A DNA stretch of 64,000 nt from a virus: positions 1-64,000 of IMG/VR virus record IMGVR_UViG_3300002916_000001; one strand, written 5' to 3'. The notes under the pieces are model-generated. The model was given only the letters and a program-made list of their open reading frames with translations, was not told where the DNA came from and made no database searches. Position numbers and translations under genes: made by a program. This document shows, one piece after another, positions 56,537 to 64,000 of this stretch (its first letter is position 1; every line of letters starts with the position of its first letter).

Positions 56537-56881
56537 CTACCCTCCCGGATGCGTGATGAAGTAGATGGCAACCGCAGTAACGATACTAATGACCGTGGCT
56601 ACAATGCCCCACAGCACCTTGATGATCAGTTTGTCCTGGCTTTCCTTCTGCTCTGTGAGCTTCTCTGTGAGCCTCGTATTGAGTCCAGTCACCTCCTTCT
56701 TCGTGTCTTGCAAGTCCCGCTCAATCCGTTCCACTGTTGAGCGAATTGACGCCAGCTGCAATTCACTCTCACGGGCAGGGACATACGATGCAAGCTGTGT
56801 TTGCAGATGTTGAATATCCCTCTCCAAGGCATTGATCCGGTACGCGATTGCCGTGGCGTCCATCGGCTGCTGTGATTGCAT
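56537..56881 (-). CDS. Coiled coil with C-terminal membrane helix (114 aa)
   Basis: Heptad-rich (YRINALERDIQHLQTQL..., STVERIERDLQDTKKEV) then VLWGIVATVISIVTAVAIYFI. Resembles XhlA-type phage lysis accessory proteins. ATG 56881 overlaps nothing; next gene follows at once. Confidence 0.7.
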   Translation of the reverse strand: MQSQQPMDATAIAYRINALERDIQHLQTQLASYVPARESELQLASIRSTVERIERDLQDTKKEVTGLNTRLTEKLTEQKESQDKLIIKVLWGIVATVISIVTAVAIYFITHPGG

Positions 56882-56884
56882 GAC

Positions 56885-57979
56885 CTATCCCTGCAAATCT
56901 TTGACTGCCTGGACAATCTTTGCCTTCAGTACTGTGTTCTCTGAAGCCAGTGCGTTTTGTTGGAGTGCGGCGATTTGCTTCTTGAGCACATCGATCTGTC
57001 CTTGCTGATCGGAGACGCGAGGGTCTTGCCCAATGCCTTGGTCAATGTGACCAAGGTAGAATTGTCCCGTAGCACCGGGTGGATGGTCATTTGCGCGCGT
57101 TTCATCAAAAACGAGCACGACTCGTTCGAACCTTTGATAGACTACTCCAGGATTGCCGGGAACTCCAATAGGTCCGCTTATGGGCAATCCCATGTAACTG
57201 AGCCCACACAGCCCGCTATTGCCAAATGTCCGGTAGAATGTGAGTCCCCCGTGGTCTATCGTGTAGCCTGTTTGCTTACATCGCCACGCAGTATCATCGC
57301 CTTCGAAAAACTGCGAGATTACTGGATTATCCAATCCAATCATCATAGGTTGTTCCTCCTGTGGTTGTTGTGGCTTGACGCCTAAGAAAACATTGGCATC
57401 GACGGTTCCTGCAATTCCAGGGATATTTGTAGCTTTATCCGTGTATTGCAGTAATTCGTATTTTGTCCAAGGTGGCGGACAAGCCGGTCGTGCATCCGGT
57501 GTGAAATGCCAATCGGCTAGCCAGAGCGGATACTTTGCGAGGCGTGGATCTTGCAATCTCTGCTGGGCGTAGTAGCTAGATGCGTAGATACCCGGAAGCT
57601 TCCCACCATAATTGGCTTCCTGCTGAGCAAGCCAAGCGTACGCCCATCCGCTTGTAGATTGACTTACGCTCTCTTCAAGATCTAGGAGAAGCAGGTCTTG
57701 TGGTCTAACATTGCCTACTACCTGCCTTTGCCAATTGGCTTCTGCAACGCCGCTATTGTACTGCGGATACGAATAATGGTAGTACAGTATGCAGTCAATA
57801 CCAGCACTTAACGCGCCTGCTCTATACGCGTCAAAATGACCATCCTTATAGCCGTTGCCGTAGCTTGATCGCAGCGCAACACGACTTACACCGTCACTGC
57901 TAGCTGACCATGCCTTATACGCACGCCAATCTACATTTAATGGTTGATGTTCTGATATATCGATAAATTGCGGTGCCAC
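56885..57979 (-). CDS. GH25 endolysin (muramidase)
   Basis: 364 residues. FIDISEHQ (D7), LLLLDLEES (D100, E102) and WLADWH are the GH25 lysozyme signature. The C-terminal ~150 residues are a separate domain with a short coiled coil (ISDQQGQIDVLKKQIAAL-like), probably for cell-wall binding. It would cut peptidoglycan at the end of the lytic cycle. No signal peptide, so it needs the holins. Confidence 0.9.
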   Translation of the reverse strand: MAPQFIDISEHQPLNVDWRAYKAWSASSDGVSRVALRSSYGNGYKDGHFDAYRAGALSAGIDCILYYHYSYPQYNSGVAEANWQRQVVGNVRPQDLLLLDLEESVSQSTSGWAYAWLAQQEANYGGKLPGIYASSYYAQQRLQDPRLAKYPLWLADWHFTPDARPACPPPWTKYELLQYTDKATNIPGIAGTVDANVFLGVKPQQPQEEQPMMIGLDNPVISQFFEGDDTAWRCKQTGYTIDHGGLTFYRTFGNSGLCGLSYMGLPISGPIGVPGNPGVVYQRFERVVLVFDETRANDHPPGATGQFYLGHIDQGIGQDPRVSDQQGQIDVLKKQIAALQQNALASENTVLKAKIVQAVKDLQG

Positions 57980-57992
57980 TACTCGCCTCCCT

Positions 57993-58175
57993 CTAATGCA
58001 CTAATTTCAGCACAATGAACACAACGTCCGCCACGATTGCAATGACTGCCAGGATAAGCACAATGACCCCAAGGGCATTGTGACGATCAGCAGAGTACGG
58101 ACTCCCTGCCAACCAAAGCAGGATGACAAACAGATTAAGAATAGAAAGGAAATCGAATGTTATGAAAATGCTCAT
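57993..58175 (-). CDS. Two-helix membrane protein (60 aa), holin-like
   Basis: Helices at about residues 5-23 and 34-56, with a short polar loop between them. GAGGAGG lies before ATG 58175. Size, topology and position upstream of the lysin suit a small holin. Confidence 0.65.
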   Translation of the reverse strand: MSIFITFDFLSILNLFVILLWLAGSPYSADRHNALGVIVLILAVIAIVADVVFIVLKLVH

Positions 58176-58185
58176 AGCGCCCTCC

Positions 58186-58527
58186 TCAAATCTTGCGGAT
58201 GCCGATGGTTACCGGCGCTGCATCGTCGTAGACCAGCGATCCAATCGTTGTACCTACAAAGATCTCAAAGATCTCGGTGCCTGGCTCATTGGATGCCAAT
58301 GCATAGGCCGTGGCTAGATCATTGGCGTGCAGGGTGTACACAACTTGCCCCGTGGCCGCATTGCCTGCCCCGAATGATCCTTGCCCCGTTGCCTTGAGCA
58401 GCGTTGTTACACTGCGAAAGATCAAGGTAAACGTCGCGCCCGCAAAGCCTGGCGGCACATTTCCCTGCTTGTCCTTGATCGTGAATGTCCACGGTGGTCC
58501 CGTCGTCGTTGTAAGAAAAGTCTGCAC
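58186..58527 (-). CDS. Baseplate/tail protein, BppU-like
   Basis: 113 residues. PPWTFTIKDKQGNVPPGFAGATFTLIFRSV resembles the Ig-like N-terminal domain of phage baseplate upper proteins. All beta, no Cys. GAGGAGG precedes ATG 58527. Confidence 0.65.
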   Translation of the reverse strand: MQTFLTTTTGPPWTFTIKDKQGNVPPGFAGATFTLIFRSVTTLLKATGQGSFGAGNAATGQVVYTLHANDLATAYALASNEPGTEIFEIFVGTTIGSLVYDDAAPVTIGIRKI

Positions 58528-58536
58528 ATGTCCTCC

Positions 58537-58851
58537 TCAGGATGTTTTTACGTTGAATCCAGTGCTCTGCACAGTTACGTTGAAATCACCGATTGGAATG
58601 GATAGATTAAATGAGACAGATGGTACCAATGCGCCGCCACTAAGACTGGCAAGAAGCGTGCTATATGCTGCAAATGTGACAGAGAGTGCAGTCTGCAAGG
58701 AAAACACACCGGATATCGATGCGTTGCCAGTGAGTGTCGCTGCAAGCGCAGTGGATATGCTCACGGTCCCTACTAGCGTTCCTTGCCCCGCCACGGTCAC
58801 TGCAAGAGAGACTTGTCCTGAGCTTTTGCTTACAGCATTCCCAAAAGCCAT
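58537..58851 (-). CDS. Ser/Thr/Ala-rich beta-repeat structural protein
   Basis: About 104 residues with quasi-repeats (GQVSLAVTVAGQGTLVG, VSISTALAATLTGNASISG, VFSLQTALSVTFAAYSTLL), as in fibre shafts. Start uncertain: ATG 58851 or TTG 58857, neither with a good binding site. Phage structural role inferred from position and composition. Confidence 0.55.
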   Translation of the reverse strand: MAFGNAVSKSSGQVSLAVTVAGQGTLVGTVSISTALAATLTGNASISGVFSLQTALSVTFAAYSTLLASLSGGALVPSVSFNLSIPIGDFNVTVQSTGFNVKTS

Positions 58852-58912
58852 GTACAAAGTAGCTATAAATGGTTAACCCGTCTGAGTTGTAAAATATGTG
58901 TCCATAACCCTC

Positions 58913-61462
58913 CTATGCGATAATTTCAGTAAAATGTCCGTCTGGAATGATTGCAGAAAACTGACCGTCTGGGATAATTGCAGCAAAGGGTACAGTAAGG
59001 CCTTGTACAGGACTCACGACAACGACACGCAGTACAATTGTTCTAACTCGCTGTGTGTGTATCGGTGTCCTGAGTAGAGTAGAGCGGTTTTGCTGCGTGC
59101 GAGTGCGTGCGCGGACGGACACGGATAGCGTGCGCGAAGTCCGCACTGGAAGCCTCGTGACCACACTCTTGCCCTCTTGCGTTGAGATCTGCGTCCTCAT
59201 GGCAGTAGAGTGCGTTCGCAGAGTTTTAACAGGGAGCCTGAGAACGACCATACGTGTGGCAAGCGTACGCGTCGCAATACGAATTTGGGTAGAGAGTGTG
59301 TGTTGAGTCCCGAGCAAGAGCCTCACCGGCGTGCTTTTGGCGGCGTGAGATGCTACTCTCACGCGAATAGGAGCCGTCTTGCTCTGCACCGTCCTAACTA
59401 CAGTCCTAAGCTGCGTCGAAGCAGTCTTGAGCGTCCTTGTGGCAATCCTGATTACCGTAGAGCGGCTTTGCAACGTGCGAACCGCCGCTCGTATCTTGAG
59501 CGAGACACTTACTGTCGTACCAGTCGTTGTGGTGATGACACGTAAAACAACAGTTCTCGTGGTAAGTGTGCGAACTACCGTTCGTGTTTGCGTGCTTTTC
59601 GTGGTTTGTGTTGCAATGGCTGCTCTGATTGGAGTCGATTTATTTACGAGCGTCCTGACTACAGCTCTTAGCTGAGCAGCTTTCGTTACGCCTCTCACAA
59701 CTGCCCTCAGAACTGTAGACCTCGTAGCTAGTGTGCGAACTACTGCTCTCAGAACTGTAGACCTCGTAGCTAGTGTGCGAACTACTGCTCTCAGCATGGT
59801 TGACTTTGTGATGCGCGTCCGCACAAGCGCTCTAATCTGGGTGACGAGCGTCACGCCACGAACCACTATCCTCAGGGGAGTTGACTTGGTTACCTGAGTG
59901 CGAACAGGCACGCGGGTAACGAGGCTCTTTGTAGCAGGAGTTCTGACTACCGTTCTGAGTTGAGCCGAGCGCGTTGCCAGACTTGCGACCACAGCACGCA
60001 ATGAGGCCGACTTTGTGGCAAGTGTTCGTACAACGGTCCTTAGAGGAGTAGATAGCGTTCTGAGTGTTCTGACAACGGTCCTGAGCACGGTAGATCGTGT
60101 AGCCAGCGTGCGGATGACGGCTCTCAGTTTTGAGACGAACGTAATACCACGTATCACAGCACGCAACACGGTAGATTTAGTAACTTTTGTTCTAACTGGT
60201 GTGCGTACACTGGTAGAGCGCGTGGTCTTCGTGGCGACAACGTTTCTGATCGAAGTGGATTTAGTGACTTGCGTCCTGACAGGAGTTCTCAGTTTGGTAG
60301 AGACGGTACTAAGAGTGCGAACAACTGTACGCAATTTTGTAGATACAGTACTGAGTGTACGGACAACTGAGCGTATAGCAGTAGATTTGGTAACTTTTGT
60401 GGCTATACGTGTGCGTATAGCAGTAGATTTTGTGTTTAGGGTTATAATTGACCCGACAGAATAGAACGTGCTGGGGGATGATTGATTGTTGTATGAGGTC
60501 GTATCCCAACCCGCAGAACGCGCTGTATTCGAGATCCGTACTTCATCGATAGAGCCTTTAAAGAAGATCGACGAAATAAGATCATCACGGGCACCAATCT
60601 TTGCGGCATTGGTACTCGTTGCAATCGTCGTCGAGAGCGTACCTGAGCCATTTGCAGCGCCATCAAGATAGTGTGTCACGGTTGTGCCACTCATCACAAC
60701 CGTGACTTTGTGCCATGCACCTGTTCCTGGTGCCGTTGTTCCTGCGACATTTGCAAATGTTGAACCATTACCACGTATGAGCTGCATTTTCCCTGTTGTT
60801 TGCTCAACATAAAATTCGTACTCATTGCCAACGCCGTTGGTCGTTTTTGCTAGAATCATATTATAGTTGGTATAATCTGTAGCCTTAATCCATGCCTCTA
60901 TTGTTATATCTCCTGTGATTTGCAAATTAGATGCATTTGGGATATTCACATATTGACTTGATCCACTGAAAGCAGCAGCTCCATCTATTTCCCCTGTTGT
61001 TGCTGTTGTTCCATTATTTGTCCCATTATTTGCATTTGAGGTTGAATCTGCAACAGAAAGTGTTGTTCCATTTCCAAGATGCCACACGCCCTTATAATTA
61101 CTATCCCACACACCTGTCTTATTCTCTTGAGATGTAGATATTGATGCATTGTTGAAATACATATAAATAGTAGTATCTGCGGTATGGGAAGCTGTAGGAA
61201 TACGAACATGCATCTCAATTTCGCCAGTTGTCGCGACGTAGTTCTCTATTTCATGGTCAAGCTTTGTTGTTTCTGTGCTGTCCACAAATACGATATCGAA
61301 TCCACTACTGTTCTGAACCTTCCCGCCGTTAGCTACCGTCTTGAGATTGGCATCAGTGCGCGAAACGAGCAGAGGGAAGTTGGATTGGTCTGCTGTGCTT
61401 ATTTTAGTGTGGTCGATCTGGATTTGCTTCTTACAGAGATAGCTCTGGTTCCACCAGCTCAT
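58913..61462 (-). CDS. Tail-fibre-like protein: DUF2341, LamG, 14-residue Arg repeats
   Basis: 849 residues. About 1-115 is DUF2341-like (SWWNQSYLCKKQIQIDH...). About 120-335 is a LamG/concanavalin fold (GTNNGTTATTGEIDGAAAFSG..., GDITIEAWIKA, GSIDEVRISNTARS). About 345-815 is some 33 copies of a 14-residue unit like RSTVLRAVVRTLAT. The C-terminus repeats AIIPDGQF/AIIPDGHF. The repeat region is extremely basic and lacks Cys. Likely a receptor-binding or wall-binding fibre; the shaft may be a solenoid. Confidence 0.8.
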   Translation of the reverse strand: MSWWNQSYLCKKQIQIDHTKISTADQSNFPLLVSRTDANLKTVANGGKVQNSSGFDIVFVDSTETTKLDHEIENYVATTGEIEMHVRIPTASHTADTTIYMYFNNASISTSQENKTGVWDSNYKGVWHLGNGTTLSVADSTSNANNGTNNGTTATTGEIDGAAAFSGSSQYVNIPNASNLQITGDITIEAWIKATDYTNYNMILAKTTNGVGNEYEFYVEQTTGKMQLIRGNGSTFANVAGTTAPGTGAWHKVTVVMSGTTVTHYLDGAANGSGTLSTTIATSTNAAKIGARDDLISSIFFKGSIDEVRISNTARSAGWDTTSYNNQSSPSTFYSVGSIITLNTKSTAIRTRIATKVTKSTAIRSVVRTLSTVSTKLRTVVRTLSTVSTKLRTPVRTQVTKSTSIRNVVATKTTRSTSVRTPVRTKVTKSTVLRAVIRGITFVSKLRAVIRTLATRSTVLRTVVRTLRTLSTPLRTVVRTLATKSASLRAVVASLATRSAQLRTVVRTPATKSLVTRVPVRTQVTKSTPLRIVVRGVTLVTQIRALVRTRITKSTMLRAVVRTLATRSTVLRAVVRTLATRSTVLRAVVRGVTKAAQLRAVVRTLVNKSTPIRAAIATQTTKSTQTRTVVRTLTTRTVVLRVITTTTGTTVSVSLKIRAAVRTLQSRSTVIRIATRTLKTASTQLRTVVRTVQSKTAPIRVRVASHAAKSTPVRLLLGTQHTLSTQIRIATRTLATRMVVLRLPVKTLRTHSTAMRTQISTQEGKSVVTRLPVRTSRTLSVSVRARTRTQQNRSTLLRTPIHTQRVRTIVLRVVVVSPVQGLTVPFAAIIPDGQFSAIIPDGHFTEIIA

Positions 61463-61493
61463 AAAGCCGCCTCTCTTGCGTATTTTGCTTGTG

Positions 61494-62045
61494 TTATATC
61501 CTCACATCCATGGCTTTCAAATTCAAAGGTCCGATTGGAATAACACCTTCTCTCCAAGCACGAAAGTCCCGTACTGAGTTGTGTCCTCTGATCACAGCTT
61601 TCTTCTCAGCATCCCACAGCATATCTACATACAGGTTCTGGTCTTGATAGTCCCACAGCGCGAATGTGCATGCTCCAGAGTCCTTATCTACCACAGCACC
61701 GATCGCCTGTAAGTTCTTGAGCTTCTCTCCTGTCAGGAGTGCCGATGTGCCACGTGAGAACTGAAAGCCTGTATACGGCTCGCCAACGTGTGTGCGTGCT
61801 ATGCCTTGTGGTGTGTGCAGGTGGATCTCTTTAACTCTTGCAATGTCTCCTGAGTCTATCAAGTCCTCTTTCCACTCAAGTCTTCTCACAAGGTATTGTT
61901 TGTTAGGGCCTCGCAAGGTGGGGATTTCAATAGACTTCTCATCAAGCTCAGACCAGACCTTACCCGATGACATACGAACCGACCAGTACGATTCTCCTGC
62001 CATCATGACTCGGAGTCCTGTGAGTTTCTCTTTGATTGCGTTCAT
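61494..62045 (-). CDS. Hypothetical phage protein (183 aa)
   Basis: Not recognised. AGGAG precedes ATG 62045. Mixed alpha/beta (GESYWSVRMSSGKVWSELDEKSIEIPTLRGP). Between the fibre and another structural gene, so probably a tail component. A TATAAT lies just upstream (about 62053). Confidence 0.6.
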   Translation of the reverse strand: MNAIKEKLTGLRVMMAGESYWSVRMSSGKVWSELDEKSIEIPTLRGPNKQYLVRRLEWKEDLIDSGDIARVKEIHLHTPQGIARTHVGEPYTGFQFSRGTSALLTGEKLKNLQAIGAVVDKDSGACTFALWDYQDQNLYVDMLWDAEKKAVIRGHNSVRDFRAWREGVIPIGPLNLKAMDVRI

Positions 62046-62154
62046 TTAGTGCTCCTATTATACTATAATTGATCTAAAATCGACTTGAGGGTACATCGGC
62101 ATTTGACAGGCGTGGAGTAGAATAACCACTCAATGCCTGCCATGCCTGCACTGT

Positions 62155-62898
62155 CTAAATCCACGTGTACTGCCAGCCAAGTACGGGAAGCAGAGTGCCG
62201 CCCGTTAATCCGGCAGGTATATATAAAACCATCAGGAAATACCACAAACCCGCTGTTACTGCTTGAGGAATGCCTCCATTCTGTATATATTGTGTGGCTG
62301 CCTGAAGTGACTGCCATGTAGAAAGCCATGCGGCTGACCCAGGAGATACAGCACCTGCTGTTCCTGATGTGGCAGCAAGTGTACCAGCAGCATTCGCGCT
62401 AGGCGTCTGTTGTACGCCACCCGATGTGAGCCCTTGCCCATAGGCATTGGCTTTTAGCGCACTTGTGCTAGAGGTTTCTCCACTTGTCCCATTGATGATC
62501 GATGATCCGTCACCGCCTACCGTTGCGCTGTTTTGAGTCCCAGGACTAGCCGCTGGTAAAGTGTTGTCCTTCCAGGCTGAGATAATCGGAGCCGAATTGT
62601 ACGTGCCTGTGTTATCCCAGTTGATACGAAATTGCAGGTAGTGAGCTGTGGTCCCGTCATAGTTGGTGACAACTAATCCTGTAGTATCCGCACTAAAGGC
62701 ATACATTTTGTCGATAAGTGTTGTGCCACTAGCAGGTTTCAGGATGCTTGGCCATGAGGCACTAGCTGTACTGGTAGTCTGCGAGCCACTTGAAAGAGCA
62801 GCACGAAGTTCATATCCAGCAGACCCGAAAAGCACATCAGTCCAGGTAGCAGTGCCTGATCCCTCCCCTGCTGGCGATGTGCCTGTATTTGCTTGCAA
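62155..62898 (-). CDS. Phage structural protein (247 aa)
   Basis: Ser/Thr/Gly/Ala-rich beta protein (YELRAALSSGSQTTSTASASW..., MYAFSADTTGLVVTNYDG) with a hydrophobic C-terminus, typical of tail or decoration proteins. The frame starts at TTG 62898, but a good AAGGTGAG lies seven bases before an ATG that is immediately followed by TAA. Removing one T would give MKLQANTG.... So the 5' end is either recoded, mutated or misread. Confidence 0.65.
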   Translation of the reverse strand: MQANTGTSPAGEGSGTATWTDVLFGSAGYELRAALSSGSQTTSTASASWPSILKPASGTTLIDKMYAFSADTTGLVVTNYDGTTAHYLQFRINWDNTGTYNSAPIISAWKDNTLPAASPGTQNSATVGGDGSSIINGTSGETSSTSALKANAYGQGLTSGGVQQTPSANAAGTLAATSGTAGAVSPGSAAWLSTWQSLQAATQYIQNGGIPQAVTAGLWYFLMVLYIPAGLTGGTLLPVLGWQYTWI

Positions 62899-62914
62899 TT
62901 TACATTTTGTTACT

Positions 62915-63165
62915 CACCTTAAAGGTGGGATTGGTCATTTCTGCCAATCTCCTTACATTCCTGCAAGGACCAGACTGTAGCCTCATCCTATCGTCACTGA
63001 TAGGAGCCTCTCACTCAGTCGTTACGCGTGCCTCTCACATCTTTGTGTAGCTTCGCTCGGGGTTACCCACTTATCTCAGTTGGGGCTTTCCCCGACTCCA
63101 GAGAGGTTATTCGACAGGAATTACTTCCTGAAGCCCCTAACGTCAAGGGTAGTAAAATCTGACAA
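62915..63165 (-). ncRNA. HEARO / IscB omega-RNA-like structured RNA, no ORF
   Basis: Read leftward it contains GGGGAAAGCCCCAACTGAG, then GTGGGTAACCCCGAGCGAAG and GAGGCTCCTATC-AGTGAC-GATAGGATGAGG with perfect local stems (GGGG/CCCC, CCTATC/GATAGG, CAGGAA-GTAA-TTCCTG, GATTGG/CCAATC). Composition and order match, from memory, the HEARO RNA scaffold of IscB. No IscB/HNH gene follows; instead a phage gene starts directly after it. Stand-alone copies of this RNA are known from Ktedonobacter. Confidence 0.55.
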
Positions 63166-63193
63166 TTTTTACTCCTTTTGCATGTAATAATTA

Positions 63194-63222
63194 TTGACGC
63201 TTTACGAGGTTCATGTTATAAT
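63194..63222 (+). promoter_or_regulatory. Antisense promoter TTGACG-17-TATAAT
   Basis: Rightward promoter inside an all-leftward cassette, reading into the gene 63501-63289 from its 3' side. A 10-bp stem ATAGGGAGCA/TGCTCCCTAT at 63258-63292 follows. Confidence 0.6.
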
Positions 63223-63288
63223 CAAGGAGTTGTCTAGCATCCGCTCTCTATCTTCTGATAGGGAGCATTTATTATTCCCTGTTGCTCC

Positions 63289-63501
63289 CTATTCAACATG
63301 TTGCCATGTATGTGCAGTGCGGTCTGCACTATAGGGAACTTTCTCAAAATGCTCAGACGTGCCATCAATGGACACTTCAAGATCAGCATCCTCGTCATCC
63401 AAGCCTCTGATAGCCGCTGTGTGCGTACGTCCATCTTCAGCTGTATACCGAACTTGTGAATTAAGGAATGTCTTTTCCCCGTTAATAATGGAATCTGCCA
63501 T
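63289..63501 (-). CDS. Hypothetical protein (70 aa)
   Basis: Not recognised. MADSIINGEKTFLNSQVRYTAEDGRTHTAAIRG..., small acidic beta-rich protein; AAAAGGAGG upstream of ATG 63501. The stretch 63502-63742 holds only a doubtful 28-codon rightward frame and no gene I can support. Confidence 0.65.
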   Translation of the reverse strand: MADSIINGEKTFLNSQVRYTAEDGRTHTAAIRGLDDEDADLEVSIDGTSEHFEKVPYSADRTAHTWQHVE

Positions 63502-63742
63502 GTGATACCTCCTTTTATGTTATTGCCAGCCTAGAAGCTATTACTGTTGAAAGGCTGTATTAAGACTTGATGAAAATGATTCGTTGCATTCTCAATCTGT
63601 TCCGGTTACCACGTGAGACCTTGGACGCGGAATCTGTACACGCACAAATCCATACGTGGTAAAGTAAACAGCTTGCTGAATAAGCCATTTGAGCTCAAAG
63701 AGCCTCGGATTTCCAGCTCAAAAAAATTATTGGACAAGACGT

Positions 63743-64000
63743 CTAGTGTTCTCCCTGCCTTGCCTCTGCGTCTTCTTTGTTTGCCAGTGCTATTTGCAAT
63801 GCTTGCCCTGCCGCATCCTTGTCTGCACGGATAGCATCGAGGGCAGCATCCGCGTCTGCCTTGACCTCAGTGCCCGTGGCGATGACAGCGCGTATACGTT
63901 GCCTCCCTTCGAGTCTCCTTGCCTCCTGCAATGACTTCTCAGCCTGACCATGCACCTCATTGGCTTGCCGTGCTTGTGCAAGGATACTGCTTTGCTTTGC
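63743..64000 (-). CDS. Helical protein, N-terminus beyond the window
   Basis: The frame is open to the right edge and ends at 63743. Ala/Glu/Arg-rich helices (EARRLEGRQRIRAVIATGTEVKADADAALDAIRADK) suggest a coiled-coil tail or scaffold protein. An internal GTG at 63955 is not needed as start. Family unknown. Confidence 0.6.
   Translation of the reverse strand, partial: AKQSSILAQARQANEVHGQAEKSLQEARRLEGRQRIRAVIATGTEVKADADAALDAIRADKDAAGQALQIALANKEDAEARQGEH

Noticed and set aside
62063-62329. Leftward 88-codon frame overlapping the structural gene
   Set aside because: The upper part is out of frame with a better-supported gene; only a 26-codon tail is independent and it has no convincing start.

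Overview
The window looks like part of a large temperate phage, phage-plasmid or integrative element from a Ktedonobacterales-type Chloroflexota host. That placement is an inference. It rests on orphan TnpB elements, an RNA resembling the HEARO/IscB omega-RNA family (known to be abundant in Ktedonobacter), frequent GTG/TTG starts, many zinc-ribbon mini-proteins and middling GC. No ribosomal, central-metabolism or CRISPR locus is present. No capsid, portal or terminase gene is recognisable, so the morphogenesis genes probably lie beyond the right edge.

Layout. 1-6.7 kb holds small unknown genes, a GIY-YIG nuclease, a foldback repeat and a TnpB element. 6.7-10.3 kb holds a DEDDh exonuclease operon, an HNH nuclease, a tyrosine recombinase and tiny membrane proteins. 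10.4-14.5 kb is a rightward operon (KGG, DUF3102-like, coiled coil, HNH, LuxR-type HTH). 14.7-36 kb is DNA replication, recombination and repair: RusA, an SNF2-like helicase, a DUF3987-like protein, an RNA ligase, two TOPRIM primases and a RepA-like hexameric ATPase with nearby iterons, plus an HAD phosphatase, HTH regulators and a second TnpB element sitting inside a terminator hairpin. 36-47.8 kb is an accessory region: a divergent repressor switch, many small proteins, a Csx3-like protein beside a SpoT/MESH1-like HD hydrolase, a GG-leader peptide, a lipoprotein, a GIY-YIG nuclease and a GNAT. 47.9-52.6 kb encodes membrane proteins with an FtsK/HerA-type ATPase. 54-64 kb, leftward, is a lysis and tail-fibre cassette: papain-like protease, holin-like proteins, PilJ-like sensor, GH25 lysin, a LamG tail protein with about 33 Arg-rich 14-residue repeats, and a stand-alone structured RNA.

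Regulation. About thirteen copies of a shared block (GAACAACTCTTGACA preceded by CTTTCA) lie between operons. In eight of them the TTGACA is a -35 box followed 17-18 bases later by a plausible -10. One conserved sequence therefore appears to tie together replication, regulatory and lysis transcription units. Two further local operator families mark divergent HTH gene pairs at 46.5-47.6 kb and 53.7 kb.

Four small genes carry apparent frameshifts, and one tail gene has an AUG-UAA start-stop arrangement. These could be decay, recoding or sequence error, and only reads can decide. All functional statements come from reading motifs by eye; no database search was run.
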